Shown: piece by piece, positions 53,447-63,600 of the stretch
Layout of the letters: every line of letters starts with the position of its first letter
How positions within the stretch are numbered: position 1 is the stretch's first letter
NCBI RefSeq assembly: GCF_004569505.1
Contig: NZ_SPPK01000001.1
Coordinates: forward strand, 62,001-126,000
From: Dysgonomonas mossii
Lineage (GTDB): Bacteria > Bacteroidota > Bacteroidia > Bacteroidales > Dysgonomonadaceae
Length of the DNA stretch: 64,000 bases
Direction of reading: 5' to 3'
Program-made: the position numbers and the translations under genes
Notes under the pieces: generated by a model
What the model saw: the letters and a program-made list of their open reading frames with translations, nothing else
Database searches by the model: none
Told to the model about the DNA's origin: nothing

Positions 53447-53454
53447 TATATTTG
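53447..53454 (+). promoter_or_regulatory. Candidate -7 element of a lysogenic lipoprotein gene
   Basis: TATATTTG (TAnnTTTG) lies 24 bases before the ATG at 53479. It supports separate rightward transcription of the lipoprotein gene against the leftward late genes. Confidence 0.55.
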
Positions 53455-53478
53455 TTAAAACTTAAACTGTATCTGATT

Positions 53479-54435
53479 ATGAAGAAGTTATTATTTATTT
53501 TGCTGTGTTTGCCGCTCATTTTTGCGTGCAACGATGGCAATGATCCCGTACCGGTGTCGAAAGAAAGAACGATTACGTACAAGTTCAATACCAATAGTGC
53601 ACCTACAGGCACAAGCAACCTGATAGGTGTTCAGATTTATAAAGGAATCAAAGCAGGTAGCTTGGTACAATATAGCCCTTACGCTTATGGCCTTTTCGAT
53701 GATTTCAGTAAAATCAAACTTGAACTTCCCAAAGATGCCGAATATAAGATCGTCTCATCTGTAGTAGTTGATGGTAAAACAAAGGTAGGCAAGGACGGAA
53801 ACGGATATCTCAAGCCTTTCTCACTTGGCGGTACAGCTGGCGTTCAGTTGACAAATACATTCACGCTTGACGATACAAGGGCTATGACGCTGCTAAATCA
53901 AAGTACAACTACCATCGCAGGATCTAATAAGAAGTCAACAAAAGAAAGTGACTCTTCTCAGTTAGAGCCTTTAGACTATAAGATACCTAATCTCGATAGA
54001 TATTATGGAGAGGTTGTAGAGTATAACGGAAACAATGCCGATGATCCCGCAATAAACATGCAACGTTCTGTTTTCGGTATAAAATTAAGCCTTGACGATG
54101 TGTCTAATATCGAGGAAGGTATGAATGTTACATTTTGTATATATGTTGTTGGTGCGCCTGATACGCTTAAAGTGTCGAATACCGATGCAATAAAAGAGGT
54201 TGAAAGGGTTTATACGTTATTAGACGAAACAGATCAGATGTCTTTCCGTGTTAAATTCTTCTGGATTGTCAATAATGAAGATCTTTTCATGGCATCTGAC
54301 GGAGGTGTTTTCGATGCCTATAAATCAGCTCTTATGGAAATAAAAAGCTATCCATATTTTAAAGATGGTAGCAAGCGATGGGGCGAGAATATAGGTTGGC
54401 GTTATTGGTACTATGCACCTGCTCCGACAGATTAA
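53479..54435 (+). CDS. Prophage-borne lipoprotein
   Basis: This 318-residue lipoprotein has a typical signal (MKKLLFILLCLPLIFAC, Cys17) and a large mature domain with segments YKFNTNSAPTGTSNLIGVQI, KIKLELPKDAEYKIVSSVV and a C-terminal SKRWGENIGWRYWYYAP. The frame is open a few codons further to 53452, but that TTG lies in the promoter, so I use the ATG. No domain is recognised. The gene stands on the strand opposite to all surrounding phage structural genes, between the lysis and tail modules, and is closed by a terminator. This is the layout of a 'moron' gene expressed in the lysogen. Confidence 0.75.
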   Translation: MKKLLFILLCLPLIFACNDGNDPVPVSKERTITYKFNTNSAPTGTSNLIGVQIYKGIKAGSLVQYSPYAYGLFDDFSKIKLELPKDAEYKIVSSVVVDGKTKVGKDGNGYLKPFSLGGTAGVQLTNTFTLDDTRAMTLLNQSTTTIAGSNKKSTKESDSSQLEPLDYKIPNLDRYYGEVVEYNGNNADDPAINMQRSVFGIKLSLDDVSNIEEGMNVTFCIYVVGAPDTLKVSNTDAIKEVERVYTLLDETDQMSFRVKFFWIVNNEDLFMASDGGVFDAYKSALMEIKSYPYFKDGSKRWGENIGWRYWYYAPAPTD

Positions 54436-54440
54436 AATAA

Positions 54441-54470
54441 AAAAAAGCTCCTTAAAAATGGAGCTTTTTT
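54441..54470. terminator. Bidirectional terminator
   Basis: An 11-bp stem AAAAAAGCTCC / GGAGCTTTTTT (54441-54451 with 54460-54470) with an 8-base loop lies between the converging lipoprotein and tail-protein genes. The T-runs face both directions. Confidence 0.88.
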
Positions 54471-54471
54471 T

Positions 54472-57400
54472 TTATATGCTTATCCAAGAAGCTCCACCAT
54501 TATTTGATTTCTGTATTCCGCTTCCTTCCGTTATACGAAGTATATTCGATCCCATCCTTAAAAACACACCATCGGTTGTGATATGAAGGTACTTATTACT
54601 GCTTATTGCCGTCATAAATCCATTTAATCCCATCTCAGTAAATTGACTTAGCGGTATTACCTGTATTACAACATTTGAATTCATTGTAAAAGATGCAGTA
54701 CCCGTAAAGTAGGCATCCGTTATAGCCATCATCTCAATCTCGATACGCCAATTACCCGCAACTACACCATTCAGTCTAACTGATTGAAATACAGTTCCCC
54801 CAAAATCTCTAGGCGAAGCTTCTATTGATGCTATCTCGTATGAGGCATACGTTGTTGTATTTCGCAGCCTTATTACTGTTCTGGCATATACTGTTGTAGG
54901 ACTTCCGATTGTATTTATAGTTGCCGATATGCTTATTGCAGGAATAACCAGATCATATACTTTTCCGGCTGCAAGAGTAAATGTACGCCCATACCATACA
55001 TTTGTCTCATTTTGTATTGATCTACTAGCGGCCGCACCGCCTGTATTTACAAGCTCTGAAGTTTCAATCCCCCCTATATTTGCAATAGAGGTTATGTCTG
55101 TCGGTTTGATGGTAACACGTGTATTACCGTTTGCATCCGCAACGGTAATCTGATTATTTCCCGATACCCTCAACGCACCCTCAATATTAGCATTCTTTGA
55201 TGTAAAATCGCCGTTAGGATCTACCTTAAACTTTCCATTACCCACATTTAGTTGCCCGGCTTTAATAGCACTTGCAATTGTTTCTCCTTTCAGTTCTATG
55301 GTTTTAGAAGATAACGTTATTTTATTGGCTGCAATACTCAAAGAACTTGCAACCTCAGCCAATGTAGTCTTACCATCTATTTGTGATTGGGTGTCTTCTG
55401 GTGCCTCCGTCCAATCTGTGGGTTTGTTGCCCAACTCAAACTTATGATATGCAAATTCAATATATGTACCTCCTGATTTAGATATTGGATAAATGTCTAA
55501 ACAACGAATAGTTGTATCATTTGTAACCGTCTTGAATGTCGAATAGGCGCGATATAAATTCGTCCCTATCTTTTCTATGATTGCCTGTCGAAGCCTGTGA
55601 CCATTGGTTGCATTCCACCATGAGAAATTTAGATCCACACTGGTAGCATCTGTACGGAATAATACGGATTGAGTATATTCTACTCCTGGTTGTACAGAAA
55701 CACTTCCACTTTGCAATATCTCACCTGTAAAATCTACTATAGAAAATCGCATCCATTCCGCATTAGGTGTAGCATTAACCACCTGTCCTATTGTCCTAAA
55801 TAAACCCGTCAATGTTTTTGAGTTTCGCTTTAAATTTCTTCCTCCTATCTGTATGGCTGATACGGCAAGAGTTATTTTATCCGGCGTCTGATCTATCAAT
55901 GACTTTAATGTTTCTCCTGTTCCTAAACTGTTGATTCCCGTCTTAGTCACAAGTGACGATATAGAATCGTTTGTCTGAGTTACATATGAGGCTGATATAT
56001 TAGAATTGATCTGTACCCACGTTGTGCCATTCCAGCGATATTCAAATCGACATACATTTTTCGATGAATCCATGTTCACAACGCCTGATGTATCTGTATA
56101 AGTCACCTTCTGCCAGATGTCACCGACCGAGAAGCCGCCACTCGGAGTTGTAGGTTGGGCATCTTGATAGTATGTACGATTTTTGCTTTCTATTTGCGAT
56201 TGGGTGTCTTCGGGAGCTTCTGTCCAGGAAGTAGCTTTATTTCCTTCCTCTAATTTTATATTAGCGAAAGAGACTGAGGCATTTTGATTGAACCCTGTTA
56301 TATACAATGACTGATCTGTAGCTGTATTAGTAGTAGATGTAGCTGTCAGTTCAATATGTATCCATGTGTTAGCTGTTATTGCCTTGCTTCCGAAGTTTAT
56401 AAGTTGGTTAGTTCCATTTGGAGCGAGTATTAAGAATGAAGCTGTAGCAGAAAACTCACAGAACACATCAAGAGATAGAGTGTATTGCTTTTGGTTTTGC
56501 AATAAAGATCTATTTATGCTGCGATTAAGAACATGATATCCTGATGTAAACCCTGATGTAGTTGCTTTTACAGCTCTTACTCCTAGTTGTTGAACCTCTG
56601 TATAGGTAACAGTTCCCGTCTGCACAGTACGTCCCCATCCTGTAATACCTTGATTGGTATTTGGAATTAAATTTCGACCCCCTATCTGAATATTATCCAC
56701 TTTTTCAACAACACTTGATATTTGCCCCGCCTGTTGTGTGATGCTGCTTTCGGTAGAAGCCACACGACCATCCAAGCTATTAAAATCAGTCTGGCTTACC
56801 TTAGATGATATCCGGGTATCCAGGATCTGCATTTGCGCATTATACTCTGAGTAGGCAACCTTTGACAATAACCCTGCATTTGCAGTATTCGCACTTGTTT
56901 GTGCATTCCCCGCTTTTGTGTCAACTTCTGATATGGCGGTAGCTGCTGATTTACCCGATGAAGAAAATACGATAGAGTCGCCCTCTATTCTGGCTCCGGA
57001 TTTCGAAAAGTATGTTTTTGCCTTCCCTGTCAAATCATAAGAGTTTACTCCGTAATAGTAGAAAGTACCTGCATCTCCATAAGCAACTGAATAAACTGCA
57101 AACTGACGCTGTGTGTCTGTTCTGTTACCGAACTGAACTATATTATCTTTAGCTTCAGGTATCCCGCTGCCGTCTTTATCTGTCTTTGACAACAGGATGT
57201 AGTCCGTACCTACCTCAGTAACCAGACGCCAGTAGTATTTTACGTTTGCGCCGTTAAATCGGCGACACATCGCTTGATCGCCTACAATAAACTTATTGGG
57301 TATATTTCCTTCGTCGTTATCGAAGTAGCATTTATAACCTGTTGTTATATCTTCAACGCTACTAGTTACCATATTAGCAGAAGAAATAAGTATACCTCCA

Positions 57401-60258
57401 TCGACGCTCTTAACCTCAGCTACAGTGAGGATGCTTATAAGCATCTCCCTTGTTACTGTCAGGTAATCTATTTGCCCAAATGATAAACCGTTCTCGATCC
57501 AGAAACGAAAACCGTTACCCAACATGCCAGGCATAAATGTCTCATTGCCGAACTGATCGGAGATAGCTTCTTTCGCTTTTATTTTCTTCTGAAAAAGGAC
57601 GTCACCCTGTACGGTCCCGCCTGTCTGTTTATTCAGGTAGCGGGCATCAGATGCCTTTGCAGAATAAGCATTAAAGTCACTCGCCGGCGTATTATCGAAT
57701 TGAGTGATAAGATAAACTCCGTTCTTACCTGTTTCCTGATAGGTAATACCTGCAATTTGTAGCTCTTTTATCGAGTTATCGACACTTTTAGCCCATGAAG
57801 CGGTAGCATTATCACCTACGGTATAAGTAGCCTGATATTTGTTTAAAAGATGTTTTTCGTATCCCTGTATGCGTGATGATCGAAAACCATCTTCAAATTG
57901 ATCGTGTATGAGTTTCACTTTTTGCCCAATCTCCAGATCCATCTCATTATCGGCAAAATGCTGTATCATAGTCGGACACTCGAAGACTGATTTATCCTTC
58001 AACATATCTTGCTGCCATTCTACAGCAGTGTCGTATAACTCCTGTTCTCCTTCCGGTATATATTGATCGGAAACGAGCTGTATATTGAAGCCGTAAAGGA
58101 TATATGTATCTCCGTTTTGAGGCTTGAGTATATCATTGGGTAAGGCTTTACCGTAATCCTCATTGCGGACAATTTCGAAATATTGAGAATTATCACTTTC
58201 TGAAAAACCATTCTTGTGAAATTTGACAGCGAAATCCATTCCGTTAAGATTCCCGGATTGGAATACTAACATCAGCTCTACACCCGGTAACAAATAATCT
58301 TCACTAAAAACAATACCGGTGTCTTTAAACTTATAAGCATTCCAGTTGGTAACTACTCCAGTATCCGTATCAGTATCTTGATATGGAATAGTGCCTACAG
58401 TTCCGATAGTACCTATCCTTTTCGGATAAACTTCATCAAAAATAACAACAGCCGATTTTATCTCTTCAGCTGACATGTTTGGCTTTGCATCAATAAACTT
58501 GCCCTTTGATGCGGGAATACGCAAACGCTTTTGATAGATGGCATCTACAGCCTCTCCCGGTATTGTCTCTCTATAATTAGCCGGAATATTACGTGTAGAA
58601 CCAAAAGCAAGAATGCGTGTATATTTCTCGGAGTTTTCACCTTCCGAACGATCCATCTTTTCAACAGATACTTCGCTCTCAAAATCGATCTCCGAGCCGT
58701 ATGAGAATTTCTTTACCAAATGTAATGTGGTTCCTGTCAGATACCATTCTCCCCCGTATTCCTCTGCTATCTGTGTCGCTGCATCCCAGATCGATACCTT
58801 ATCGAATCGAAGGTATTTCAATTCCGTAAATTCGATAGTACCGACGTTAAATGAGTTAATGCCGAAATAACGATTTGCATTATCGGCTATCAGCTGAAAA
58901 TGAGTAGCCGCATTACTCATCAAAGACCACTCCGCCTCTTCAAGGCCTTGATTCATGTAATAGAACGTATCGTCCTGTAACAAAGTCGTCCAGTGGTCGA
59001 AACGAAGGGTGTATTTATAATTACATTTATTTACCTCATCGGGTGTATAATCCTCCTTGATAATATACTTTTCACCCTCCCAGATAATATAATCCGAACG
59101 CACGAACTTAAAGAAAATATCTAACGCAAAAGATATCTCGATATAATGCTCGCCCATTAAGGTGTTTTTCTCTATGTCTGTATCTTTTAGGGCATATCGT
59201 GCTTTCACAACCTGGTTCTTATCCCTAATCGGAATAATGAATTCCTCTACAGCTGTTTCTTCGTCAAATCCGATAATGATATCTTCATAGAAAATAGCTA
59301 AGGCCTCTATTCCTTCATTGTTCAAATCGTCGTGAATATTCCATACGCCTTTGGGCTTATTCAACAACGTATTTTGCTTATTGGTCTTTAGATATATCCC
59401 AGATGATGCAGGTAAGGTGTATGTCAGCTTATCGGCGGCACGTGTGGCAGTCGTTGTAGTTGTAGGAATATAAGAGGTGGCGGTATCACTTTGTTCTAAT
59501 TGATAGCCTGATGTGATTATGTCAGCTCCGTAATTTCCACGATACTTCACAATACCATTATTTCCTGTTATTGTCCGGGTTGCAGCTTTGGAACCATAAA
59601 CTCTATATATATTATCCTTAATAAGCAGATTGGCAGCTGTAGGGTACATCGGTAATGCATCAATTAACAATGCCCCATTTCTTGTGCTCTCAGAACTATT
59701 AAAGTTGGGAATTGTGCCGTCAGACATTTTCACGAATGCAGATATAGCATAAGAAAGTCCGGATGTAACAGGGCCTCGTTTGTAAATATAAGCATCCGTA
59801 CCATCTAAGTGGGGTACTGTCCTTCCAGTAACAATATAATTGAACCAATTCAACGTTGCTACACCTAGTCCAGTATTGTATACACCATTCAGTGATGTTG
59901 CCAAAGCACTATCTACTAATAGATTTGTACTTTCCTTTTCCACAAGAAGCTTAACACCCTCCGTATAGTTTCCATAGTCTATACGTGGGATGTTGTTACC
60001 TACAAGCTCCATATTCTTATCCTTGTCAAATAGTGTAGCGGATGATGAGCGGGAGAAGTTGAAGGGAACCAGATCGCCTGTTATATTATCCATACCATAT
60101 ACAACGCCCTCCTTTGCTGCGATAGGCAATAATATGACCTTTGCCCTTGTCTGAACATCAATAGGTAGATTTTGATACAGGTTCAACAACAAAACTTCAT
60201 CTATCGTAATACCGATTAACGAAAGGTTATATCTGTAGTTCTCTAATTTACTTATCAT
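54472..60258 (-). CDS. Phage tail tip/hub protein with display domains
   Basis: This 1928-residue structural protein has a complex layout. Residues ~60-290 form a jelly-roll-type display domain (FSRSSSATLFDKDKNMELVG, PRIDYG, LLVEKESTNLL, LEQSDTATSYIPTT), seen in many phage appendages. Residues ~300-850 look like a tail-hub region (YIIWEGEKYIIKEDYTPDEV, IGQKVKLIHDQF). Next come a helical region with SxxxN repeats (~1090-1180), two related carbohydrate-binding-like modules (~1185-1350 and ~1467-1627, each starting QIGGRNL and ending WTEAPEDTQSQI), and a C-terminal beta region near 1700-1900. It probably binds the host surface. It overlaps the upstream gene by 4 bases. Confidence 0.78.
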   Translation of the reverse strand: MISKLENYRYNLSLIGITIDEVLLLNLYQNLPIDVQTRAKVILLPIAAKEGVVYGMDNITGDLVPFNFSRSSSATLFDKDKNMELVGNNIPRIDYGNYTEGVKLLVEKESTNLLVDSALATSLNGVYNTGLGVATLNWFNYIVTGRTVPHLDGTDAYIYKRGPVTSGLSYAISAFVKMSDGTIPNFNSSESTRNGALLIDALPMYPTAANLLIKDNIYRVYGSKAATRTITGNNGIVKYRGNYGADIITSGYQLEQSDTATSYIPTTTTTATRAADKLTYTLPASSGIYLKTNKQNTLLNKPKGVWNIHDDLNNEGIEALAIFYEDIIIGFDEETAVEEFIIPIRDKNQVVKARYALKDTDIEKNTLMGEHYIEISFALDIFFKFVRSDYIIWEGEKYIIKEDYTPDEVNKCNYKYTLRFDHWTTLLQDDTFYYMNQGLEEAEWSLMSNAATHFQLIADNANRYFGINSFNVGTIEFTELKYLRFDKVSIWDAATQIAEEYGGEWYLTGTTLHLVKKFSYGSEIDFESEVSVEKMDRSEGENSEKYTRILAFGSTRNIPANYRETIPGEAVDAIYQKRLRIPASKGKFIDAKPNMSAEEIKSAVVIFDEVYPKRIGTIGTVGTIPYQDTDTDTGVVTNWNAYKFKDTGIVFSEDYLLPGVELMLVFQSGNLNGMDFAVKFHKNGFSESDNSQYFEIVRNEDYGKALPNDILKPQNGDTYILYGFNIQLVSDQYIPEGEQELYDTAVEWQQDMLKDKSVFECPTMIQHFADNEMDLEIGQKVKLIHDQFEDGFRSSRIQGYEKHLLNKYQATYTVGDNATASWAKSVDNSIKELQIAGITYQETGKNGVYLITQFDNTPASDFNAYSAKASDARYLNKQTGGTVQGDVLFQKKIKAKEAISDQFGNETFMPGMLGNGFRFWIENGLSFGQIDYLTVTREMLISILTVAEVKSVDGGILISSANMVTSSVEDITTGYKCYFDNDEGNIPNKFIVGDQAMCRRFNGANVKYYWRLVTEVGTDYILLSKTDKDGSGIPEAKDNIVQFGNRTDTQRQFAVYSVAYGDAGTFYYYGVNSYDLTGKAKTYFSKSGARIEGDSIVFSSSGKSAATAISEVDTKAGNAQTSANTANAGLLSKVAYSEYNAQMQILDTRISSKVSQTDFNSLDGRVASTESSITQQAGQISSVVEKVDNIQIGGRNLIPNTNQGITGWGRTVQTGTVTYTEVQQLGVRAVKATTSGFTSGYHVLNRSINRSLLQNQKQYTLSLDVFCEFSATASFLILAPNGTNQLINFGSKAITANTWIHIELTATSTTNTATDQSLYITGFNQNASVSFANIKLEEGNKATSWTEAPEDTQSQIESKNRTYYQDAQPTTPSGGFSVGDIWQKVTYTDTSGVVNMDSSKNVCRFEYRWNGTTWVQINSNISASYVTQTNDSISSLVTKTGINSLGTGETLKSLIDQTPDKITLAVSAIQIGGRNLKRNSKTLTGLFRTIGQVVNATPNAEWMRFSIVDFTGEILQSGSVSVQPGVEYTQSVLFRTDATSVDLNFSWWNATNGHRLRQAIIEKIGTNLYRAYSTFKTVTNDTTIRCLDIYPISKSGGTYIEFAYHKFELGNKPTDWTEAPEDTQSQIDGKTTLAEVASSLSIAANKITLSSKTIELKGETIASAIKAGQLNVGNGKFKVDPNGDFTSKNANIEGALRVSGNNQITVADANGNTRVTIKPTDITSIANIGGIETSELVNTGGAAASRSIQNETNVWYGRTFTLAAGKVYDLVIPAISISATINTIGSPTTVYARTVIRLRNTTTYASYEIASIEASPRDFGGTVFQSVRLNGVVAGNWRIEIEMMAITDAYFTGTASFTMNSNVVIQVIPLSQFTEMGLNGFMTAISSNKYLHITTDGVFLRMGSNILRITEGSGIQKSNNGGASWISI

Positions 60259-60674
60259 AGCTTTATACGATTTGCGGGGTTTGGTTCATTGAATTTAATT
60301 ACCAATTTAGCTGCTGATCCTGCATTATACGGATCGAGAGATAGATAACTAACACGCTTCAATACGTATACTTTTTTCAGAGGGACTATTTTAAGTCTTA
60401 TCTCATTTTTTAGTACTAGTAGTAGATTTTCATATTTTGTTAAGTATTCATCTCTTGAGGCGCATTTAAACAGCAATGTCACTTCAACATCTCTATCTTT
60501 AGGTTGTGGATTTGAACTGAACACTTGCTTCCCCGGTTGGCTCCTGGCATCATTAGAAGCGTCCTCTTTCATATCCCCATCTTTAAGCAGATTACTATAC
60601 GAATTTTCTATAAAATACGCACTGTAGGTAGTCCACACGTCCGCATCGTTAATATAAGCTTCTCCTGTATACAT
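60255..60674 (-). CDS. Distal-tail-like protein
   Basis: This 139-residue protein starts MYTGEAYINDADVWTTYSAY and contains KDRDVEVTLLFKCASRDEYLTKY followed by IRLKIVPLKKVYVLKRVSYL, a pattern common to small tail proteins placed between tape measure and tail-tip genes. Its position suggests a distal-tail protein that joins the tube to the tip. It overlaps the tail protein by 4 bases (ATGA), so translation may be coupled. Confidence 0.65.
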   Translation of the reverse strand: MYTGEAYINDADVWTTYSAYFIENSYSNLLKDGDMKEDASNDARSQPGKQVFSSNPQPKDRDVEVTLLFKCASRDEYLTKYENLLLVLKNEIRLKIVPLKKVYVLKRVSYLSLDPYNAGSAAKLVIKFNEPNPANRIKL

Positions 60675-60685
60675 AATTTATCTCT

Positions 60686-63600
60686 TTAATTCCTTTTCAA
60701 CTCCTTTGTATTTTTTTCTATTGATGATAATTTGTCGGCGGTAACACCATTTAATTTTGAAATACCATCCTTTAGCTCTTCCAGAAAGAAATAGCTACCT
60801 CTTTGAGTCTGGTTTATTTCATTTAGTAGTTCCGTTTGTTTCACAAGCTCTGCATTTATTGAAGCATTCTGAACAAACGTATTACTTGTTTTTAGGGATA
60901 TCCCCGATAAAAGAGACTCCATTCTTTCCCCTAGCCCCTTCAGGTCTAATCCCACCTCCAGTAGTCCTGTCAACCTACCATCAATAGCTCCCGCCTGATC
61001 CTGTGTTATTGACTCATAACTACCACGAGATGAGTCTTGCGAAAAACTACCGGATTGCCATCCGAATAAATCTTTTAATTTGTCCCTTTCCGATAGGGCA
61101 TTATTTACTATTTGATCCCATTCTTTCTTTAATATATCATATTCTTTAGTGTCTATTCCATCACTCTTACTGTATTTCGCAAAAGAAGAATACCAATCCT
61201 TTAAATCATTATTAATAATATCATCCAATTGAGCTTTTAATATTGCCTTTTGTAGATATCCCGCAAAATCGTCTGCAAAATCCTTTGCGTTACTATCCAT
61301 ATCGGATAATGTGTTTAAGAAGGAATCTTTTAGACTGTCAAACGATACTCCCGTAGCCACCTCGTTAGCTTGTGCTATAACTTCTTTCGCCTGATCTCCG
61401 TATGTGATTAGCTGTTCAAGATAACCTCTGAAATCGCCATCCATGACAGCCCAAAGCCCGGAGTAATTTCCTTTAATCCATTGCAGTTGGTCAGCTGACA
61501 TGTTCAACATATCACCCATACCTTTGAATGATACGCCTAGCTCTTTGGATATACTCCCGGCTACATCCTGCCAGTTTTTTCCATCAAACTTATACGAACC
61601 CTTCCACATCCGATACCAGAGGGAGTGACTTCCCGCACTTTTACCCGCATCAAGTCTGGCTTGAGCTAGTTTTTTGATGGCATCGGCCTGTTTATTTATC
61701 AAGCTTAACGTCTCTTTCTCTACCCTGTTAACCTCATTCGCTGTAGATTGTGTAAGGTATTGTCTTTTTTTATCTATGAGCTCGTTCCATATCTCCAACA
61801 GGTTCTCATATTTGGCTTTCAACTTGTCATACCCTGAATAGTCCGCCGATCCCATTATTCCGGATATGGCATTAAAATACCCTTTTGTCTGCTCTATGGC
61901 TCCTGATATTATCTTAGCAGGGTTTTTTGTGGCTATCCCTTCAGCTAAATCTCCCGCACCTTTTAATATCGATTCAAACCCATCGAGAGCTTTATTTGTA
62001 TCATCTGATAGTTTTACACCAAAGTCACCTAATGCGCCCCTCAATTCTGATGCAATCTCAGCAGCCGTATTTGCGAGCTCTGCAAACTTTTGCGTTTTTG
62101 TACGATCGAGTTCTTTATTAAATAAAGCAAGTTGTAACTTAGATTCTTTCAGATTATTAGCTAGTTCCTCATTACCAGGAAGTAGATTTGCAAGTTTTTG
62201 GTCTTTATCTACTATTTTTTGTTGATCGGCTATCTGCTGTTTAATGGAGGCTATTCTTTTATCAGACTCAAAAGCGTACCGATCATTAACCAGATCCATC
62301 GCTTTCTGGTTATATTGCATCTCAAATTCAAGCTGTTTTCCTAACGATTGCAATACTACTGCTCTTGTCTCTTTCTCCTCATTTTCATTAATCAGGGTTA
62401 TATCCTTCTTATTCTCTAAGGCAATACGGCGACGCTCCGCATAATATTTACTAACTTCATAGAGTTGCTTATCCAAATCAGAAGCAAAACGTAACCTTTC
62501 CTCATCCCTGAATGTCACTAAATCTCTGTTTAATTTTCTTTCTCCGGCTGTATATGCGGCGTCGGCTGCATCTGTCAGTTGTTTTACCTGATTGGCGATA
62601 TCTTCAGGGCGTAACCCTTCCGGCAAAACAGATACACCGTTTTTATCCTTAAACCCATTTTTTTGTAGAGTAGAGAAGTATGGATCGAACTCGCTTGGTT
62701 TGGCATTTCCATTCTTAACTATATATTTATTTTTAATCTCTTCTCGCTGGGCCTTCTCCTTATTCTTCTCAAAATCCTTTATCTCTTGAATTTCTTTTTC
62801 ATGGTTTTGCGCCAGCTGAGCAAACTCTTTTATAAACCCATCCTCTTTATTATCGATAGATCTTTGAGCCATCTCGTTATCGAATGCTATTTTATCTATC
62901 TGGCGTTGTCGATCAGCCTCATCGAGTTTACGCTTGGCTTCTGCTATCTTATCGGCAGTTTTGCTGTCAGGATTACCTGTGGGGGTAGTAGTGGTTAGTT
63001 CATTACCTCTGGTTGCAGCGTTTTCGAGTCTTTTATTTGCATCATCAAGAACTTTTAAATCTTCTACGGTTTCATTCACCGCTTCCATTATTTTTTTTCG
63101 TCTGCCTACTTGGTCAAACGTTACATTTTTACTAGTAATTCCAGCTGCTTTGTTTAAACGTTCCCAATAATTTTCTTGACCGTTTTTAGTAGAAGAACCT
63201 TTGTATCTAGCAAGAATGGTTAATTCTTCATCAGATATTCCCACATCACTAGCTTTACCTTGTATCTTATTTTCTACCTCAACCGCCTTATTTGCAAAAT
63301 AGTCTGCACGTGCAGCTTCTTTGAGTAATTCTATCCGTTTGGCAACCTCTTTGTTTATATCTTCTTGGGAAAGTTTTTCTTTTCCCAGCATTTTTTGTAA
63401 TGTCGCTTGAGCTGCATTTATTTCTTTTTGGCTTCTTGTTTTGTCATTCATTATAGCCAACTGCGCTTGAAGCATTTTCACTTCCTGCGTATTCCCGACA
63501 CTTTCAGCTTCTTTTTTGTACTCATGGAATATATTTTTTATTCGATTAGCCTCGTCATACATGTTTTTAAAATACCCAATAATCGCAACAATTGCAGATA

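Noticed and set aside
53452..53478. Upstream TTG extension of the prophage lipoprotein
   Set aside because: The TTG lies inside the -7 promoter element, and the ATG at 53479 starts a complete lipoprotein signal peptide.
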